In this document: positions 51,316 through 62,866 of the stretch, piece by piece | Layout: each line of letters starts with the position of its first letter | Numbering within the stretch: position 1 is the stretch's first letter | Assembly (NCBI GenBank): GCA_022843955.1 | Contig: JALHMQ010000001.1 | Span: 186,001 to 250,000 of the forward strand | Direction: 5' to 3' | DNA: 64,000 bases | DNA from: Burkholderiaceae bacterium | GTDB lineage: Bacteria; Pseudomonadota; Gammaproteobacteria; Burkholderiales; Burkholderiaceae_F | Notes under the pieces: model-generated | Database searches by the model: none | Told to the model about the DNA's origin: nothing | What the model saw: the letters and a program-made list of their open reading frames with translations, nothing else | Position numbers and translations under genes: made by a program

Positions 51316-51513
51316 TCACTTGTTGGCAGGCGCCGGAGCCACCGGAGCAGATGCCGGTGCGAGCGAAGCCGTCGACAGGCAGCTTTGCAGCACCATCAGA
51401 AACATCAGGCCCAGGGCGAGCAGCGGGACGACGCGGCCGAGCAACCCACGGTCAGTCTGCGGGCGGTCCACGATGCCGGGCGGTTCAACGACGGGTGGGT
51501 GATCTGGCTGCAT
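51316..51513 (-). CDS. small single-pass membrane protein (65 aa)
   Basis: Short product with a Pro-rich N-terminal half (residues 1-22), one transmembrane helix (about 28-44, VVPLLALGLMFLMVLQS) and an Ala/Pro-rich tail. I recognise no family. Support comes from the proper helix, the tight spacing (15 nt) to the DUF2237 gene and the lack of any better gene here. It lies 122 bp downstream of acnA on the same strand and may be read from that transcript. It could be spurious. Confidence 0.5.
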   Translation of the reverse strand: MQPDHPPVVEPPGIVDRPQTDRGLLGRVVPLLALGLMFLMVLQSCLSTASLAPASAPVAPAPANK

Positions 51514-51634
51514 CGGGCGGGTCCGTCACGGGGTCTTGTTGTGGATGACGCTGCGGTGCGCACGGCGCGAACGCTCGCTACAGCGAGTTTTCGCGCCGAC
51601 GCCTTGCGCGTCTCGTCGTGCCCGGCAGGCGGAC

Positions 51635-54346
<2,712 letters not shown>

Positions 54347-54438
54347 TGTTGTGGTTCCGTCGTTGTCACTGCGATCAGTCGGTGTTCAAGGGGCCGTGCG
54401 GTTGTCACCCGCGAGCCCGGGTATCTGGCGATTTCGAT

Positions 54439-54897
54439 TCAGTTGCTGCCCTTCGGGCGCAGTTGCACGTCGTACAAAAGGCCCTTGTCGTCCTGGCAGG
54501 TGCCGTTGGCCGAGCGCCCGGCGCCCAGGCCCCGGAAGTCGCAGCGCAGGCCGCCGCCATCGGGTGACTGCAGCAGGGCCTTGGCTTCGCCGCCGCTCGG
54601 GTTGTCGACCACCACGGGGCCGCCGCCGAAGCCGATGCCGCCGCGGCGGCCATAGAAGCCGAATCCTCCGGTGACAAATCCGCTGGAGTGCGATGCGGTA
54701 CTGACGACCCAGGTGCCGGAGTAGGTCTTGTCTTCGATCGTCACGCTGACGTTGGCCGGGCCACCGGACGACTGTTCAACCGCTTCGCCGTAGTACAGCT
54801 TGCCGCTGTTGCGGGGCATCAGCGTCATCGAATAGGTCGATGCGCAGCCCGACAGGACCAGCGCGACGAGGGGCAGGAGTAGAGCGCTTCGGTTCAT
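54439..54897 (-). CDS. small lipoprotein, unknown function
   Basis: Lipoprotein of 152 residues with lipobox LSGC (Cys 18). The mature part has a Gly-rich centre (GFVTGGFGFYGRRGGIGFGGG) described by position about 77-98, then ALLQSPDGGGLRCDFRG and QDDKGLLYDVQLRPKG, including a Cys pair. I do not recognise the family. ATG 54897 has GGAG about 8 nt upstream; the frame above it runs through tandem repeats and is non-coding. It sits between prpD and acnA without an obvious metabolic role. Confidence 0.75.
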   Translation of the reverse strand: MNRSALLLPLVALVLSGCASTYSMTLMPRNSGKLYYGEAVEQSSGGPANVSVTIEDKTYSGTWVVSTASHSSGFVTGGFGFYGRRGGIGFGGGPVVVDNPSGGEAKALLQSPDGGGLRCDFRGLGAGRSANGTCQDDKGLLYDVQLRPKGSN

Positions 54898-54955
54898 GGT
54901 GTCACTCCGCAACGTGGTGTCTTCCATAGACCCGCAACACGACGATCGGTGCGGC

Positions 54956-54977
54956 GGTTCCCGCCTTCGCGGGAACC
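54956..54977. repeat. palindromic repeat element
   Basis: Perfect 9-bp stem GGTTCCCGC (54956-54964) / GCGGGAACC (54969-54977) with loop CTTC. It is close in sequence to the hairpin at 40662-40679. It directly abuts a 12-bp tandem repeat and is probably a dispersed intergenic repeat unit. Confidence 0.65.
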
Positions 54978-55035
54978 TGTCCGGCAACTGCTCCGGCAAC
55001 TGCTCCGGCAACTGCTCCGGCAACTGCTCCGGCAA
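54977..55035 (+). repeat. 12-bp tandem repeat, four perfect copies plus one variant
   Basis: The unit CTGCTCCGGCAA occurs four times without change at 54988-55035, preceded by an 11-nt variant (54977-54987). It lies between prpD and the small lipoprotein gene, 43 nt from the prpD stop. Both strands are open through it only because 12 is a multiple of 3; no start or ribosome-binding site supports a gene. Copy number is likely variable between strains. Confidence 0.92.
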
Positions 55036-55078
55036 CGATAGCGCGATGCATCCTCCCGCCGGTCCGGCCGGTTGCCGC

Positions 55079-56530
55079 TCAGCGCGCCATCAGGTCGACG
55101 AACTCGTTGACGGGCGTGGCGTCCAGCTTCTTCGAGTCCAGGCACAGCGCCAGGATCGCGCCCGCCTGTTTGGCCGCGAAGACCCGGTTCAGGTTGGTCT
55201 TGAACTTCTCGACCAGAACCGGCATGCCTTCCTTGCGGCGGCGCTTGTGGCCGATCGGGTACTCGACCACGACTTCCTTGAGCTTCTTGCCGTCGTTGAA
55301 CTCGACCGTGAGTGCGTTGGCAATCGAGCGCTTCTTCGGATCGTGGTAGTCCTTGGTGTAGGACGGGTCTTCCACGCAGATGATCTTGTCGCGCAGCGTA
55401 TCGATGCGCTTGTCGGCGGCGATGGCGTCTTCGTAGTCGCCGGCGGTCAGGCGGCCGAAGATGATCGGCACCGCCACCATGTACTGGATGCAGTGGTCGC
55501 GGTCCGCCGGGTTGTTCAGCGGCCCCTTCTTGTCGATGATGCGGATGCAGGCCTCGTGCGTGCGGATCGTGATCTTCTTGATGTCCTTTTCCGTCTTGCC
55601 GAGCTTCTGCAGTTCTCCGTGCAGGGTCATCGCCGCTTCCACCGCCGTCTGCGAGTGGAACTCGGCCGGGAAGCTGATCTTGAACAGCACGTTTTCCATC
55701 ACGTAGCTGCCATAGGGGCGCTGGAACTTGAACTCGTTGCCCTTGAACAGCACGTCATAGAAGCCCCAGCCCTTGGCGCTGAGGACCGACGGATAGCCCA
55801 TCTCGCCGGTCTTGGCGATCAGTGCCAGACGCACCGCGCGGCTGGTGGCGTCACCAGCAGCCCAGCTCTTGCGCGAGCCGGTGTTGGGTGCGTGGCGGTA
55901 GGTGCGCAGGCTCTGCCCATCGACCCACGCCAGCGACACCGCGTTGATGATCTCGTCGCGGGTGAGCCCCATCATCTGTGCGACCACCGCGGTACTGGCG
56001 ACCTTCACCAGCACCACGTGATCGAGGCCCACCTTGTTGAACGAGTTCTCCAGCGCAATGCAGCCCTGGATCTCGTGCGCCTTGACCATCGCCACCAGCA
56101 CGTCGGCCACGGTGAGCGGCTTCTTGCCGGCGGCCACCGCATTGCGGCTGAGCCAGTCGGCGGTGGCGAGGATGCCGCCGAGGTTGTCGGACGGATGACC
56201 CCACTCGGCAGCGAGCCAGGTGTCGTTGAAGTCGAGCCAGCGGATCATCGCGCCGATGTTGAACGCCGCCATCACCGGGTCGAGCTGGTACGGCGTGCCC
56301 GGCACCTTGGCGCCATTGGGCACTACCGTTCCGGGGACGACCGGCCCGAGCATCTTGGTGCAGGCCGGGTACTCCAGGGCCTCGAAGCCGCAGCCGAGCG
56401 TGTCCATCAGGCAGTAGCGGGCGGTGTCGATCGCCTCTTTGCTCTTGACCTGGTACTTGATGACGTAGTCGGCGATGTCGACCAGCACCTTGTCGGGCTT
56501 GGGACGGACGTTGCTGATATGGGCGCTCAT
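55079..56530 (-). CDS. prpD: 2-methylcitrate dehydratase
   Basis: MmgE/PrpD-family dehydratase, 483 residues, cytoplasmic. It converts 2-methylcitrate to 2-methyl-cis-aconitate in propionate catabolism. Visible marks are the N-terminal [43 protein letters not shown] in two parts, and [17 protein letters not shown] in the lid region. This is the cofactor-free PrpD, not AcnD. ATG 56530 is 48 nt after the MliC-like gene. The dehydratase works with PrpC before and aconitase and PrpB after it. Confidence 0.95.
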   Translation of the reverse strand: MSAHISNVRPKPDKVLVDIADYVIKYQVKSKEAIDTARYCLMDTLGCGFEALEYPACTKMLGPVVPGTVVPNGAKVPGTPYQLDPVMAAFNIGAMIRWLDFNDTWLAAEWGHPSDNLGGILATADWLSRNAVAAGKKPLTVADVLVAMVKAHEIQGCIALENSFNKVGLDHVVLVKVASTAVVAQMMGLTRDEIINAVSLAWVDGQSLRTYRHAPNTGSRKSWAAGDATSRAVRLALIAKTGEMGYPSVLSAKGWGFYDVLFKGNEFKFQRPYGSYVMENVLFKISFPAEFHSQTAVEAAMTLHGELQKLGKTEKDIKKITIRTHEACIRIIDKKGPLNNPADRDHCIQYMVAVPIIFGRLTAGDYEDAIAADKRIDTLRDKIICVEDPSYTKDYHDPKKRSIANALTVEFNDGKKLKEVVVEYPIGHKRRRKEGMPVLVEKFKTNLNRVFAAKQAGAILALCLDSKKLDATPVNEFVDLMAR

Positions 56531-56578
56531 GCTTGGTGGACTCCAGTTGATCTTGTTTGGGATGGTGTTGGGGTTTGA

Positions 56579-56953
56579 CTACTTCTTGACGGCGGGCGAG
56601 ACGACGCGCGCGCACCTGATTGGCTGCGGCAGCGTGCCCTCAAAGGAGAAAGTTGCTTCATTGCCATTGAGCTGCCAGGCCACCTTGCCGTCCTGGCTGA
56701 CGTAGCGGCCTTCCTTGACCGGACCTTGCAGCCGCACCTCGATGCGACTGCCGACGTATCGGATATGCGCTTCCTCGCGCGGGCGGCGTGGGTGGGCGTT
56801 GAAGAACAGGCTGCGACCGTTGTCGCACTGCCATTCGGAAGTGAAGCTGCGGGTGGTGCCGGTGTTGCTCGACTGCGCGAGTGCGCCGGTCGAGATGGCC
56901 GCCAGCGAGCTTGCGAGCAACAGCAGGCACTGCGTGCGGGACGTGCGGCTCAT
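56579..56953 (-). CDS. MliC-like periplasmic protein
   Basis: Exported protein of 124 residues with a signal peptide (about 1-26, ALA-QS). The mature domain FTSEWQCDNGRSLFFNAH, YVSQDGKVAWQLNGNEATFSF and the C-terminal Cys resemble the MliC family of lysozyme inhibitors: eight beta strands with one disulfide (about Cys43 and Cys113). It has no lipobox, so it is a soluble form. Its start overlaps the GNAT gene stop by 4 bp (ATGA). Lysozyme inhibition is inferred from the fold only. Confidence 0.72.
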   Translation of the reverse strand: MSRTSRTQCLLLLASSLAAISTGALAQSSNTGTTRSFTSEWQCDNGRSLFFNAHPRRPREEAHIRYVGSRIEVRLQGPVKEGRYVSQDGKVAWQLNGNEATFSFEGTLPQPIRCARVVSPAVKK

Positions 56954-57432
56954 GGCGTCGCCTCCAGCGTCAGCTTGAAACCCTCGTGCGACGCAACGAA
57001 CCCCAGCTGCCCATAGAACGCGTGGGCCTGGGTGCGGCGCTTGTCGCTGGTGAGCTGTGCCATGCGGCAGCCGCGCAGCCGCGCTTCGTGCAGGGCGTAC
57101 GCGATCAGCCAGGCGCCGATGCCGCGGCTGCGGCAGGCGCTGTCCACGCGCACCGCCTCGATGTTGGCGCGTGTGGCGCCGCGTCGGCTCAGGCCCGGGA
57201 TGAAGGTCAACTGCAGCATGCCGATGATGCGGCCGTCCAGCTCCGCCACCAGCAGCAGCTGGTTGCGGTCGGCGTCGATCGCCTCGAACGCCTGCGTATA
57301 CGCCAGATCGGTGCTTCCCACTCCCTCGCGATTGCGGCCGAGGTCATCGTCGGCGAGAAGTTCGAGCAGGCGCGGCAGATCGGCGCGAGCGGCGCGCCGC
57401 GCGATCAGTCCGTCGATCGGAGGGGTGTGCAC
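56950..57432 (-). CDS. GNAT-family N-acetyltransferase
   Basis: Acetyltransferase of 160 residues. It has RRAARADLPRLLELLADDDLG near the N-terminus in two parts, VAELDGRIIGMLQLTFIPGLS, and the acetyl-CoA loop VDSACRSRGIGAWLIAYAL, with the C-terminal QAHAFYGQLGFVAS. The substrate is unknown. It starts 9 nt after the prpC stop and overlaps the MliC-like gene, so both are embedded in the prp operon. Protein acetylation of prp enzymes is conceivable but not shown. Confidence 0.9.
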   Translation of the reverse strand: MHTPPIDGLIARRAARADLPRLLELLADDDLGRNREGVGSTDLAYTQAFEAIDADRNQLLLVAELDGRIIGMLQLTFIPGLSRRGATRANIEAVRVDSACRSRGIGAWLIAYALHEARLRGCRMAQLTSDKRRTQAHAFYGQLGFVASHEGFKLTLEATP

Positions 57433-57441
57433 GGCGCGGGA

Positions 57442-58602
57442 CTAGCTGCGTTCGCCGATCGGCACGAACGTCTGGTCATCCGGTCCGATGTAGTTTGCGC
57501 TTGGCCGGATGATCTTGTTGTCGGTGCGCTGCTCGATCACATGTGCGCTCCAGCCGCTGGTGCGCGAGATGACGAACAGCGGCGTGAACATCGCCGTGGG
57601 CACGCCCATCATGTGGTAGCTGACCGCGCTGAACCAGTCCAGGTTGGGGAACATCTTCTTGGCGTCCCACATCACCGTTTCCAGCCGCGCTGCGATGTCG
57701 AACATCTTCATGCTGCCCGCTTCCTGCGACAGGCTGCGCGCGACTTCCTTGATCACCTTGTTGCGCGGGTCCGCAATCGTGTAGACGGGGTGGCCAAAGC
57801 CGATGACCACTTCCTTGCGCTCGACACGGGCACGGATGTCCGCTTCGGCTTCGTCGGGGCTGTCGTAGCGCTTCTGGGTCTCGAAAGCGACTTCATTGGC
57901 GCCTCCGTGCTTCGGTCCGCGCAGCGCGCCGATGCCACCGGTGATCGCCGAATAGAAGTCGGCGCCGGTACCGGCGATCACGCGCGCGGTGAACGTGCTT
58001 GCATTGAACTCATGCTCGGCATACAGGTTGAGCGAGGTATGCATCGCACGCACCCAGGACGCCTTGGGCGTCTGGCCATGCAGCAGGTGAAGAAAGTGGC
58101 CGCCAATGGAGTCGTCGTCGGTCTCGACTTCGATGCGCTTGCCGTTGGTGGCAAAGTGAAACCAGTAGAGCAGCATCGAACCCAGCGAGGCCATCAGGCG
58201 GTCGGCGATGTCGCGCGCGCCCGGTGTGGCGTGGTCATCCTTTTCCGGCAGCGCGCAGCCGAGTGCAGAGACGCCGGTACGCATCACATCCATCGGATGG
58301 CTGGCGGCGGGCAGCGTCTCCAGTGCGGCCTTCACGCTGGCCGGCAATCCGCGCAACGACTTGAGCTTGGCCTTGTAGCCGCGCAACTCGGCCACTGTCG
58401 GCAGCTTGCCGTGCACCAGCAGGTGAGCGATCTCCTCGAACTCGCACGTCGTGGCGACATCGAGGATGTCGTAGCCGCGGTAGGCAAGGTCGTTGCCGGT
58501 ACGTCCGACCGTGCACAGCGCGGTGTTGCCGGCGACGACGCCGGACAGCGCGACTGACTTCTTGACTTTGGGGGCCCCGGCTGGGGCTGCGGTGTCGTTC
58601 AT
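57442..58602 (-). CDS. prpC: 2-methylcitrate synthase
   Basis: Citrate synthase-family enzyme of 386 residues. It condenses propionyl-CoA with oxaloacetate. The N-terminal [20 protein letters not shown] and [10 protein letters not shown] are typical of PrpC. Catalytic residues lie in [26 protein letters not shown], and [12 protein letters not shown]. Its length is shorter than TCA citrate synthase (GltA). It starts 43 nt after prpB; GGGAGAA lies upstream of ATG 58602. Confidence 0.95.
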   Translation of the reverse strand: MNDTAAPAGAPKVKKSVALSGVVAGNTALCTVGRTGNDLAYRGYDILDVATTCEFEEIAHLLVHGKLPTVAELRGYKAKLKSLRGLPASVKAALETLPAASHPMDVMRTGVSALGCALPEKDDHATPGARDIADRLMASLGSMLLYWFHFATNGKRIEVETDDDSIGGHFLHLLHGQTPKASWVRAMHTSLNLYAEHEFNASTFTARVIAGTGADFYSAITGGIGALRGPKHGGANEVAFETQKRYDSPDEAEADIRARVERKEVVIGFGHPVYTIADPRNKVIKEVARSLSQEAGSMKMFDIAARLETVMWDAKKMFPNLDWFSAVSYHMMGVPTAMFTPLFVISRTSGWSAHVIEQRTDNKIIRPSANYIGPDDQTFVPIGERS

Positions 58603-58645
58603 GCTGCGTTCTCCCAGGTCTATCTGGTCTTTGTGTACTGCAGAG

Positions 58646-59536
58646 TCACTTCTTGCGTGCGAACAGCGCGTCCAGGTGCTGCTCGTACGCGTGATAGCCG
58701 ATGACGTCGTACAACTCCATGCGGGTCTGCATGGTGTCGAGCAGCGCCTTCTGCGTGCCGTCGCGGCGAATGCTCTGGTAGACGTTCAGTGCCGCCTTGT
58801 TCATCGCGCGAAACGCCGACAGCGGGTACAGCACCATGGCCACATGGGCTGCGCGCAGTTCGTCGATCGTGAACAGCGGGGTGGCGCCGAACTCCGTGAT
58901 GTTGGCGAGAATCGGTGCCTTCACTGCGGCGGCGAACTTGCGATACGTATCGAGATCGTTGGCGGCTTCGGCGAAGATCGCGTCGGCTCCGGCTTCCACG
59001 CAGGCCACTGCACGTTCGATTGCGCGGTCCACGCCCTCCGAGGCGATGGCATCGGTGCGGGCGATGACGAAGAAGTCCCCATCGGTCTTGGCATCGGCCG
59101 CCGCCTTCACGCGATCGGCCATCTCGTTGGTGGTGACGATCTCCTTGCCTGGGCGGTGACCACAGCGCTTGGCACCGACCTGGTCCTCGATGTGGACCGC
59201 CGCCGCACCCATCTTGCACAGGCTCTTGATGGTGCGGGCGATGTTGAACGCGCTCGGTCCGAAGCCGGTGTCGATATCCACAAGCAGCGGCACGTCGCAC
59301 ACGTCGGTGATGCGGCGCACGTCGGTGAGCACGTCATCGAGCGTGTTGATGCCCAGGTCGGGCATGCCGAGCGAGCCGGCCGCCACCCCGCCACCGGACA
59401 GGTAGATGGCGCGGTAGCCGGTCTGCTTGGCCATCAGCGCATGGTTGGCATTGATGGTGCCGATGATCTGGAGCGGCCTTTCTTCCTTGAGCGCCGCGCG
59501 GAAACGCGCACCGGGTGACATGCTGGCTGGGTTCAT
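58646..59536 (-). CDS. prpB: 2-methylisocitrate lyase
   Basis: Isocitrate lyase-family enzyme of 296 residues. It splits 2-methylisocitrate into pyruvate and succinate. The family signature is KRCGH, seen within [15 protein letters not shown], and metal ligands are in VDIDTGFG and [23 protein letters not shown] matches PrpB near its N-terminus. It lies downstream of mdh with a 221-bp gap and upstream of prpC. The final succinate is a substrate of the sdh operon across the divergent promoter. Confidence 0.95.
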   Translation of the reverse strand: MNPASMSPGARFRAALKEERPLQIIGTINANHALMAKQTGYRAIYLSGGGVAAGSLGMPDLGINTLDDVLTDVRRITDVCDVPLLVDIDTGFGPSAFNIARTIKSLCKMGAAAVHIEDQVGAKRCGHRPGKEIVTTNEMADRVKAAADAKTDGDFFVIARTDAIASEGVDRAIERAVACVEAGADAIFAEAANDLDTYRKFAAAVKAPILANITEFGATPLFTIDELRAAHVAMVLYPLSAFRAMNKAALNVYQSIRRDGTQKALLDTMQTRMELYDVIGYHAYEQHLDALFARKK

Positions 59537-59757
59537 CTGCGCGTGCCTCGTGATGTAGTGGTGCCGCCGTCGCGGCGATACAAGCGGGCGGTTCCAGGTG
59601 CCGGTCGGCGCGTGTTCATGACGCCTGCCGTGGCGCGCGCATGTCCGGCCTGCAGAGCAGGCCCCTGCGGGCGGTCAGGCCATGAATCGTTTCTGTCCAC
59701 GGTCCTGACGTTGCCGAGCCTGCGCGCGCCACCTCTCCGGCTCCCACCGGTGTCCTG

Positions 59758-60747
59758 TCAGCCGAGCAGATGGGCCACGCCGTCGCGCTCTTCGAGAAGT
59801 TCTTTCAGCGTGTGATCCATCTTGCCGCGCGAGAACTCGTCGATCTCCAACCCCTTGACCATCTCGAACTTGCCGTTGGCGCAGGTGACCGGGAAGCCGT
59901 ACATGATGTCGGCCGGGATGCCGTAGCTGCCGTTCGAGGCGATGCCCATGGTGACCCACTTGCCATTGGTGCCGAGCACCCAGTCGCGCACGTGGTCGAT
60001 CGCCGCATTGGCAGCCGAGGCGGCCGACGACAGCCCGCGCGCCTCGATGATCGCCGCGCCCCGCTTGCCCACGGTCGGGATGTAGGTGTCGCGGTACCAG
60101 GTCTCATCGTTCACCAGCGGCTTGGCGGGCTGTCCGGCCACGGTGCAGAAGCGGATGTCGGGGTACATCGTCGGGCTGTGGTTGCCCCACACGACCATCT
60201 TGTCGATCGAGGCGACCGGCTTGCCGGTGCGGGTGGCAAGTTGCGACAGCGCGCGGTTATGGTCCAGCCGCAACATGGCAGTGAAGCTCTCCTTCGGCAG
60301 GCTCGGTGCCGATTTCATCGCGATATACGCGTTGGTGTTGGCCGGATTGCCGACCACCAGCACCTTGACGTTGCGCGAGGCCACCTTGTCCAGCGCCTTG
60401 CCCTGCGCCGTGAAGATCTGGGCATTGGCGGCGAGCAGGTCCTTGCGCTCCATGCCGGGGCCGCGCGGACGAGCGCCGACCAACAGCGCGATGTCGACGT
60501 CCTTGAAGGCAGTCATCGGATCGCCGTGCGCTTGCATGCCGGCCAGCAGCGGAAAGGCGCAATCGTCCAGTTCCATCATCACGCCCTTGAGCGCCTTCTG
60601 TGCCTTCTCATCGGGAATCTCGAGCATCTGCAGGATCACCGGCTGGTCCTTGCCGAGCATCTCGCCACTGGCGATACGGAACAGCAGGGCGTAACCGATC
60701 TGGCCGGCGGCGCCGGTCACAGCCACACGGACGGGGGCTTTGCTCAT
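59758..60747 (-). CDS. mdh: malate dehydrogenase
   Basis: NAD-dependent malate dehydrogenase of 329 residues, cytoplasmic TCA enzyme. It has the dinucleotide site [30 protein letters not shown], the substrate Arg in [26 protein letters not shown] and the catalytic His in [15 protein letters not shown] 60747 has GGAG about 7 nt upstream; the longer frame to 60906 has no conserved start. It is divergent from gntR-sdh and precedes prpB. Confidence 0.95.
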   Translation of the reverse strand: MSKAPVRVAVTGAAGQIGYALLFRIASGEMLGKDQPVILQMLEIPDEKAQKALKGVMMELDDCAFPLLAGMQAHGDPMTAFKDVDIALLVGARPRGPGMERKDLLAANAQIFTAQGKALDKVASRNVKVLVVGNPANTNAYIAMKSAPSLPKESFTAMLRLDHNRALSQLATRTGKPVASIDKMVVWGNHSPTMYPDIRFCTVAGQPAKPLVNDETWYRDTYIPTVGKRGAAIIEARGLSSAASAANAAIDHVRDWVLGTNGKWVTMGIASNGSYGIPADIMYGFPVTCANGKFEMVKGLEIDEFSRGKMDHTLKELLEERDGVAHLLG

Positions 60748-61154
60748 GGGTGGTCTCCAAATGAGAGGGCAGGACTGCAAAGGGGATGCGGAGCGCCATC
60801 CGCATCGAGTCGCGCGGCACGCGGCACGGGAGAGGGATGGGAAGGCATTGGGAGGGAAGGGCCGCCGAGAGGGTGCGCCGCAAGCGCGGACACGTTCGAA
60901 CAGCAAAAGTCTAATCCTTGATGGCGTCCGGGTTGGCCCTGATCAGTCCGGGCGCGCCGCAGCGGCAGGGCCGACGACGGCGCATGCGAGGCGTGGCGTT
61001 GGCGCAGAGGCATCGGCGGCATCATTGGTGTGGGGTTATTGGCGATGGTTGGGCGTCATTCAGGCGGCGTCGAGCGATTCAAAGTATAGTCGAACTCTTA
61101 TATAAGACATAAGAATTCTTGCGTTTGCCATTTGCTTCTGCTCAACTGACTGCC
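60748..61154. other. 407-bp divergent control region mdh / gntR-sdh
   Basis: Divergent promoters for mdh (minus) and gntR-sdhCDA (plus). The gntR side holds TATAGT (61085-61090), a plausible -10, directly before a perfect 12-bp palindrome (61096-61107) and a 10-bp palindrome (61111-61120). No gene or RNA is supported within it; the stretch 60760-61060 shows nothing I can support. Confidence 0.65.
61096..61120. promoter_or_regulatory. palindromes, candidate GntR operator
   Basis: TCTTATATAAGA (61096-61107) is a perfect 12-bp palindrome, and AAGAATTCTT (61111-61120) a perfect 10-bp one 3 nt later; CTTAT/ATAAG halves repeat across both. AT-rich palindromes of this size are typical of GntR-family operators. 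It lies 35-59 nt before the gntR ATG, in the right place for autoregulation and control of divergent mdh. Confidence 0.7.
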
Positions 61155-61916
61155 ATGACCACTGCCCCCGACAAGGCCAGCGAGCGCGGCGCCGACAGAT
61201 CAGCGGTGTTCGCTCCCCTGTATCGCCAGATCAAGCAACTTCTGATGGCGAGCCTGGAGCAGGGCGAGTGGAAGCCGGGCGAACTGATTCCCTCCGAGAT
61301 GGAACTGGCGACCCGCTTCCAGGTCAGCCAGGGCACCGTGCGCAAGGCGGTGGACGAACTGGCCGCCGAGAACCTGCTGATGCGGCGCCAGGGCAAGGGG
61401 ACGTTCGTCGCCACCCATCACGAGCCGCGCGCCCAGTATCGATTCCTGCGCCTGCAACCGGACGAAGGGGGCGGCGCGCCAGTGCAAAGCCGATTCCTCG
61501 AATGCCGCCGCCAGCGCGCCACGGCCGATGTGGCTGCGTTGCTTGAACTGAAGGCGGGCGATCCGGTCGTATTCGTGCGCCGCCTGATGTACTTCGATGA
61601 TGTGCCCACGGTGCTCGATGACATCTGGTTGCCGGGGGCCGCCTTCAAGGGGCTCACCGCGGATCGCCTGGCGCAGTATCACGGTCCCTTGTATGGCCTG
61701 TTCGAGACGGAGTTCGGCACGCGGATGATCCGCGCCGAGGAGCGCATCCGGGCGGTCGCCGCCGACGGCGTCGCGACCGAACTGCTGCAGGTGGACAATG
61801 GCGCGCCGCTGCTGCTGGTCGAGCGGGTGTCGTATTCGTATGGCGACCGGCCGGTGGAGATCCGACGCGGGCTGTATGTCACCCGCCAGCATCACTATCA
61901 CAACACGCTGACCTGA
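61155..61916 (+). CDS. GntR/HutC-family transcriptional regulator
   Basis: Regulator of 253 residues. The N-terminal winged helix covers about 15-85: PLYRQIKQLLMASLEQGEWKPG, then PSEMELATRFQVSQGTVRKAVDEL. A UTRA ligand domain follows (about 105-245), with LDDIWLPGAAFKGL and PLLLVERVSYSYGDRPVEIRRG in two parts. It probably senses a TCA or propionate-pathway acid and controls sdh and mdh, based on place and on the palindrome upstream. ATG 61155 is preferred; the frame back to 61119 starts inside the operator. Confidence 0.9.
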   Translation: MTTAPDKASERGADRSAVFAPLYRQIKQLLMASLEQGEWKPGELIPSEMELATRFQVSQGTVRKAVDELAAENLLMRRQGKGTFVATHHEPRAQYRFLRLQPDEGGGAPVQSRFLECRRQRATADVAALLELKAGDPVVFVRRLMYFDDVPTVLDDIWLPGAAFKGLTADRLAQYHGPLYGLFETEFGTRMIRAEERIRAVAADGVATELLQVDNGAPLLLVERVSYSYGDRPVEIRRGLYVTRQHHYHNTLT

Positions 61917-62053
61917 CATGGCCTGTGCGCGAGCGCCCGTCAGATCGCGTCGGCCGCGCGATTTGGTCGACTCTCGCAATTTGGGGAAAATAGCGGCCCG
62001 CCTGCACGCTATCCCGCGTCGGGACAGGGCGCCTTGAAGCAACAACAGAAACG

Positions 62054-62485
62054 ATGAGCCAAACCAGCCAATCGACGATCCTTCCCAAGGCACGCAAGCG
62101 CCCGCAGTTTCGCAACATCCACATCTCGCAGATCGTGTCCTACAGCCTGCCGCCCGCGGGCATGGTGTCGATCCTGCATCGTGTTTCCGGCGCCGCGTTG
62201 TTCCTTGCCCTGCCGCTGCTCCTGTGGCTGTTCGACCTGAGCCTGATCAGCGAGCTGAGCTTCGCCCGGCTGGCCGAGATCGCCGGCCAGTGGTGGGTGA
62301 AACTTATCCTGCTCGGCCTGGTGTGGGCGTTCCTGCACCACCTGGTGGCTGGCATCCGCTACCTGGTGCTCGACCTGCACATCGGTCTGGACAAGGGCCC
62401 GTCGCGCAGCAGCGCGCTGGCGGTGTTTGCCGTCAGCATCCCGCTCACCATGATCGCCGGCCTGCGCCTTTTCGGAGTCTTCTGA
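62054..62485 (+). CDS. sdhC: succinate dehydrogenase cytochrome b556 subunit
   Basis: Membrane anchor of complex II, 143 residues, three transmembrane helices (about 37-60, 75-100, 115-140). The haem/quinone helix has FLHHLVAGIRYLVLDLH, with the axial His in the HHLVAG part and the SdhC-typical HRVSGAAL (residues about 42-49). It overlaps sdhD by one base (TGATG). It follows gntR by 137 nt, and that gap could hold a second promoter. Confidence 0.95.
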   Translation: MSQTSQSTILPKARKRPQFRNIHISQIVSYSLPPAGMVSILHRVSGAALFLALPLLLWLFDLSLISELSFARLAEIAGQWWVKLILLGLVWAFLHHLVAGIRYLVLDLHIGLDKGPSRSSALAVFAVSIPLTMIAGLRLFGVF

Positions 62486-62862
62486 TGTCCTCCTCCCGTC
62501 ATCCTGCAGGTATCGGGGTCAAGCGCCTGGTGGTCGGCGCGCACTATGGCGTTGGCGGCTTCCTCGCCCAGCGCCTGACCGCGATCGTGCTGGGCGCCTA
62601 TTCGATCCTGATGATCGGTGTCCTGCTTTTCAAGGCCGACCTGTCGTACCAGGGCTGGGCAGAGCTTTTCGTGCCGGTCTGGATGAAGGTGGTGACCCTG
62701 ATGGCGATCTTTGCGCTGCTGTATCACGCGTGGATCGGCGTGAAGGACATCTGGATGGACTATGTGAAGCCGACCGGCGTGCGCCTCGCACTGCAGACCG
62801 GCACCGCGTTGTGGCTCGTGTTCTGCGCCGTATGGTCGGTGCAGATTCTGTGGAGAGTGTGA
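62485..62862 (+). CDS. sdhD: succinate dehydrogenase membrane anchor subunit
   Basis: Second membrane anchor of complex II, 125 residues, three helices. It has [18 protein letters not shown] and [19 protein letters not shown], the latter holding the haem His and the quinone-site Asp-Tyr pair. The ATG shares a base with the sdhC stop. The sdhA start follows 4 nt after the stop. Confidence 0.95.
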   Translation: MSSSRHPAGIGVKRLVVGAHYGVGGFLAQRLTAIVLGAYSILMIGVLLFKADLSYQGWAELFVPVWMKVVTLMAIFALLYHAWIGVKDIWMDYVKPTGVRLALQTGTALWLVFCAVWSVQILWRV

Positions 62863-62866
62863 GGTC

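Noticed and set aside
54977-55035. Possible CRISPR-like array
   Set aside because: Units are 12 bp with no spacers; it is a plain tandem repeat.
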